This document shows positions 61,402-64,000 of a stretch of 64,000 nt of DNA, in pieces (positions within the stretch are counted from its first letter, which is position 1; the number at the start of each line of letters is the position of its first letter). This DNA is from JAPOQD01 sp964620555 (lineage in GTDB: Bacteria; Pseudomonadota; Gammaproteobacteria; Pseudomonadales; Halieaceae). The notes under the pieces are model-generated. The model worked only from the letters and a program-made list of their open reading frames with translations. It was not told the origin of the DNA and did not search any database. The DNA lies in assembly GCA_964620555.1 (NCBI GenBank), contig CAZUGZ010000002.1:25783-89782 (forward strand). Direction: 5' to 3'. A program made the position numbers and the translations under genes.

Positions 61402-63999
61402 ATGCGCCTGCCAAGACCATATTGCGCGAATATTGCCCTCGCCGCGACCCTGGCGGTAGTCGTGTCGGCCGGCGCTGAGCAAACCGGGCCCCTGGAGGAA
61501 GTCGTGGTGACGGCGAAGACCGGCAGTCGTATCGTTGGGCAGGCGGACTCTCCGTCGCCACTGTTGAATTACGACGGAAAAACGATGCTGGACGCCGGGC
61601 TGAAGGACATTCGCGACATCGTCGGCGCGTTGGCCATCAACGCCGGGTCGGAAAACAATTCGGATAACCTGACCCAGAACTACACCGTCGGTACCGCCAA
61701 TATCAACCTGCGCGGGCTCGGCGTCGCCTCCACCCTGGTGCTGCTGAACGGCAGGCGCCAGGTCCTCTCCGCCGCGCAAACTGACGACGGTTCGAGTTTC
61801 GTGGACCTCGCCGCGCTGGTTCCCGCTCTGGCCATAGAACGCGTGGAAATTCTCAAGGACGGCGCCGCCGCCATATACGGTTCCGAGGCAGTGGCCGGCG
61901 TCGCCAACTTTATTACCCGCCAGGACTTTGAAGGTGCGGAATTCCAGGCCGAGTATCGCAGCCGCACCGGTGGCGCCTCTCAGAACGACCTCGCAGTCGA
62001 CGGCGTCGTCGGCGGTACATTGGGCGATGCCGGGCAGTTTCTTCTGGCCGCGAGCTATCTCGACCGCACCGGTCTGGTGCTGGTAGAGGTGGATTGGCTG
62101 CGTCCGTCCACCAGCGGCTTCGGCAACCCCGGCAGCTTCAACCTGCCGTCACAGGGGCGAACCGTGGCCGACCCCGAGTGTGAACGCTACGACGGCCTGC
62201 TGCAACAATTGGCCGACGGCGGCGCGCTGTGCCGCTTCGACTACGGCCCCCAAATTACCGCGGTGCCCAACGAACAGCGCACGCAAACCTGGGGCCGGAT
62301 CGATTGGCGCTGGGGTGAGGCGATGCAGTCGTGGGCGGAGTTCGGCCACGCTCGAAACGAGATCAAGCGCGACGTGTCGCCGAGTTTCCCGGTGCTCAAC
62401 ACGCCGCGAGTGCCGGCCGACCACCCGGGCAATCCCTACGGCGAAGACGTTTTGTTTCAGGGCCGCCCGTACGGCTACGGCCACCCCCCGGAAGTGAACC
62501 ATTACCGGCACGAAACCACCCGCATCGCACTCGGCCTCGAAGGCCGCCTGTCGGATCAGACTGCCTGGAACATTTCATTGGTACACGCCGTCAACGATGC
62601 CCTGCTCAACCCGCGCGATGTGATCATTGACAACTTCCAGGCGGCCCTGCTGGGATTCGGCGGCAACGATTGCGATACCGGCGGCGGCGCGGCACCCGTG
62701 GCCGGCCGGGGAAGTTGCCTGTACTTCAATCCCTTCAGTTCCAACTTCAGCGCGGCCCCGGGGGAAGCACTCCACAACGCGACGGAACTTCGCGAGTTCA
62801 TCATCGGCGACTACTTCGGTGACGGAGAGTCGCAACTCTCCACGCTGGAAGCAAACCTCACCGGGTACCTGCCGGTATTTGGCGGCGGGTACGCCGCCGG
62901 GGTGCAATACCGGGAACAATCGCTGGAGTACGCCTACGATCCCATCACGCGCCGGGACGGTTTCGGCTTTCTCATCGGCAATACCGACTTCGCGGCGCAG
63001 GATGACGTGTACGCGGCTTACGGTGAGGTCTGGCTGCCGCTCACGGAGCGGATTGAAATCACTGGCGCCTTGCGCTACGAGGACTACGGCACAGGCACCG
63101 GGGACACGCTGGACCCGAAGTTGACACTGCTGTTCCGCGCCACCGGGGCGCTGTCGCTGCGCAGTTCTTTCAGCACGTCGTTCCGCGCACCGTCGCCGTT
63201 CCAGACCCAGGGCGTACAAACCAACTTCACCAACATCGTCGACCACGACGGGTCCAGGACCTTCGCCGGGCGGCGGACGCTGGGCGACCCGCACCTGGAG
63301 CCGGAAACCTCCCGCGCACTCAACTTCGGGACCACCTGGCGCGACGGCGATCGCTGGGTATTCAACGCCGATCTGTGGCGCTATTCGTTCAAGAACGTGC
63401 TGCGCAAGGACAATGCCCAGGCCATCGTCAATGCCGATCCCTTCGACCCGCGCATCAAACGTACTTCGGCGGGCACCATCTCCATTGTCAACGTGGCATT
63501 CATCAACGCCGACAAGATAGAGACTACCGGCATCGACCTGTCCGCCCGCGCCAATCTGGAAAGCCATGGAGGCATGTTCACTGCCTGGGCGGAGGCGACA
63601 TGGCTGCTCGACTACGATGTGACCAACGCGGGTGTCGAGGTAAACGCCCTGGGAAAACTCAACCGCGCCAACATCGGTGCGCCCAACCAGCAATTCCGGG
63701 CCGTCTTCGGAGCCGGTTGGTCCAGGAACTCCCTGCGCCTCTCCGGCCTGTTGCGACATGTGGGCAGCTACGAAGATGACGCCGGCGGTGGAATCGACAG
63801 TTTCACAACGCTGGATGCGACCGTCAGTTGGTCGCTCGGCGATTTGCTTGGCGGCGGCACGGAGACCTCGATAACACTGGGTGCCGCCAACCTGCTGGAG
63901 GAAGACCCGCCCTACGTCGATATCGGCGGCAATTACGACCCCCGTTCGTCCGACCCACGCGGGCGGCGGCTGTTCTTGTCCCTGGGTCTGACGCTGTAA
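61402..63999 (+). CDS. TonB-dependent receptor in the cobalamin operon, ligand uncertain
   Basis: 865 residues. Signal segment (ANIALAATLAVVVSAGAEQ), TonB box LEEVVVTAKTG, plug landmarks LVLLNGRRQ and IERVEILKDGAAAIYGSEAVAGVANFI, barrel motif FSTSFRAPSPFQTQ and a final strand ending FLSLGLTL. It is larger than BtuB and of the sphingomonad/Xanthomonas-like class. It starts 50 bases after the BtuF-like gene on the same strand, so it may share the riboswitch transcript. The ligand could be B12-related or something else. The open frame extends upstream to 60943 as a shadow; the ATG at 61402 is used although its ribosome site is weak. Confidence 0.87.
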   Translation: MRLPRPYCANIALAATLAVVVSAGAEQTGPLEEVVVTAKTGSRIVGQADSPSPLLNYDGKTMLDAGLKDIRDIVGALAINAGSENNSDNLTQNYTVGTANINLRGLGVASTLVLLNGRRQVLSAAQTDDGSSFVDLAALVPALAIERVEILKDGAAAIYGSEAVAGVANFITRQDFEGAEFQAEYRSRTGGASQNDLAVDGVVGGTLGDAGQFLLAASYLDRTGLVLVEVDWLRPSTSGFGNPGSFNLPSQGRTVADPECERYDGLLQQLADGGALCRFDYGPQITAVPNEQRTQTWGRIDWRWGEAMQSWAEFGHARNEIKRDVSPSFPVLNTPRVPADHPGNPYGEDVLFQGRPYGYGHPPEVNHYRHETTRIALGLEGRLSDQTAWNISLVHAVNDALLNPRDVIIDNFQAALLGFGGNDCDTGGGAAPVAGRGSCLYFNPFSSNFSAAPGEALHNATELREFIIGDYFGDGESQLSTLEANLTGYLPVFGGGYAAGVQYREQSLEYAYDPITRRDGFGFLIGNTDFAAQDDVYAAYGEVWLPLTERIEITGALRYEDYGTGTGDTLDPKLTLLFRATGALSLRSSFSTSFRAPSPFQTQGVQTNFTNIVDHDGSRTFAGRRTLGDPHLEPETSRALNFGTTWRDGDRWVFNADLWRYSFKNVLRKDNAQAIVNADPFDPRIKRTSAGTISIVNVAFINADKIETTGIDLSARANLESHGGMFTAWAEATWLLDYDVTNAGVEVNALGKLNRANIGAPNQQFRAVFGAGWSRNSLRLSGLLRHVGSYEDDAGGGIDSFTTLDATVSWSLGDLLGGGTETSITLGAANLLEEDPPYVDIGGNYDPRSSDPRGRRLFLSLGLTL

Positions 64000-64000
64000 G

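Overview
The window reads as a draft-assembly contig from a high-GC marine-type gammaproteobacterium. The gene order metZ-purF-cvpA-SPOR-folC-accD-trpA-trpB-trpF is of the Pseudomonas/Cellvibrionales kind. Several TonB-dependent receptors plus steroid- and terpenoid-type catabolic genes would fit the Halieaceae or their relatives. That placement is an inference from gene content; no rRNA or marker tree was available. A run of 100 N marks a scaffold gap inside one gene.

Layout. 1-5.6 kb: 3'-truncated glnS, ppiB, a DUF1289 gene and acnB. 5.6-15.4 kb: a minus-strand housekeeping block (metZ, purF, cvpA, SPOR protein, folC, accD, trpA, trpB, trpF, ispH). 15.6-24.2 kb: an amidohydrolase/SDR pair, a quaternary-ammonium-type ABC transporter whose binding protein and permease are fused, a MOSC protein, a flavin monooxygenase of the acyl-CoA-dehydrogenase fold, an SDR and msrA. 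24.4-40.7 kb: PhoD-type phosphatase, a small-protein/VWA/membrane-J-domain trio, an EthD-like protein, a TonB receptor, a small membrane protein, an M20 amidohydrolase, ppx, selO, a Baeyer-Villiger-type monooxygenase, a MATE exporter and a lysozyme-like orphan. 40.7-43 kb: a radical-SAM protein of the ArsS family with a two-domain glycosyltransferase, then tRNA-Arg(CCU). 43.1-49.9 kb: a minus-strand catabolic operon carrying an ltp2-chsH1-chsH2 set in the order of the mycobacterial igr operon, with an old-yellow-enzyme reductase, an NTF2-fold protein, an epimerase, a 59-residue membrane protein and an amidohydrolase that has lost its middle. 50.1-53.8 kb: a TPP-riboswitch operon (TonB receptor, PnuT, APH-fold kinase). 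53.7-57.6 kb: an aminotransferase, a truncated MaoC domain beside a KshA-like Rieske oxygenase, and a ketopantoate-reductase-like gene. 57.7-64 kb: a cobalamin-riboswitch operon (btuB, DUF6580 membrane protein, BtuF-like protein without a signal peptide, second TonB receptor).

The two riboswitch operons and the third receptor suggest a cell that scavenges vitamins and other large nutrients across the outer membrane. The catabolic operon, the KshA-like oxygenase, the HsaA-like flavoenzyme, the SDRs and the BVMO together suggest growth on steroid- or terpenoid-like carbon; the genes are scattered and the substrate is not shown by sequence.

The most unusual non-coding feature is a modular family of palindromic elements. 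Its full copies fill convergent intergenic gaps (2257-2337, 5543-5612, 17769-17972). Fragments lie after ppx and at the start of the ABC ATPase gene, where the element supplies the start codon beside a tyrosine-recombinase remnant.
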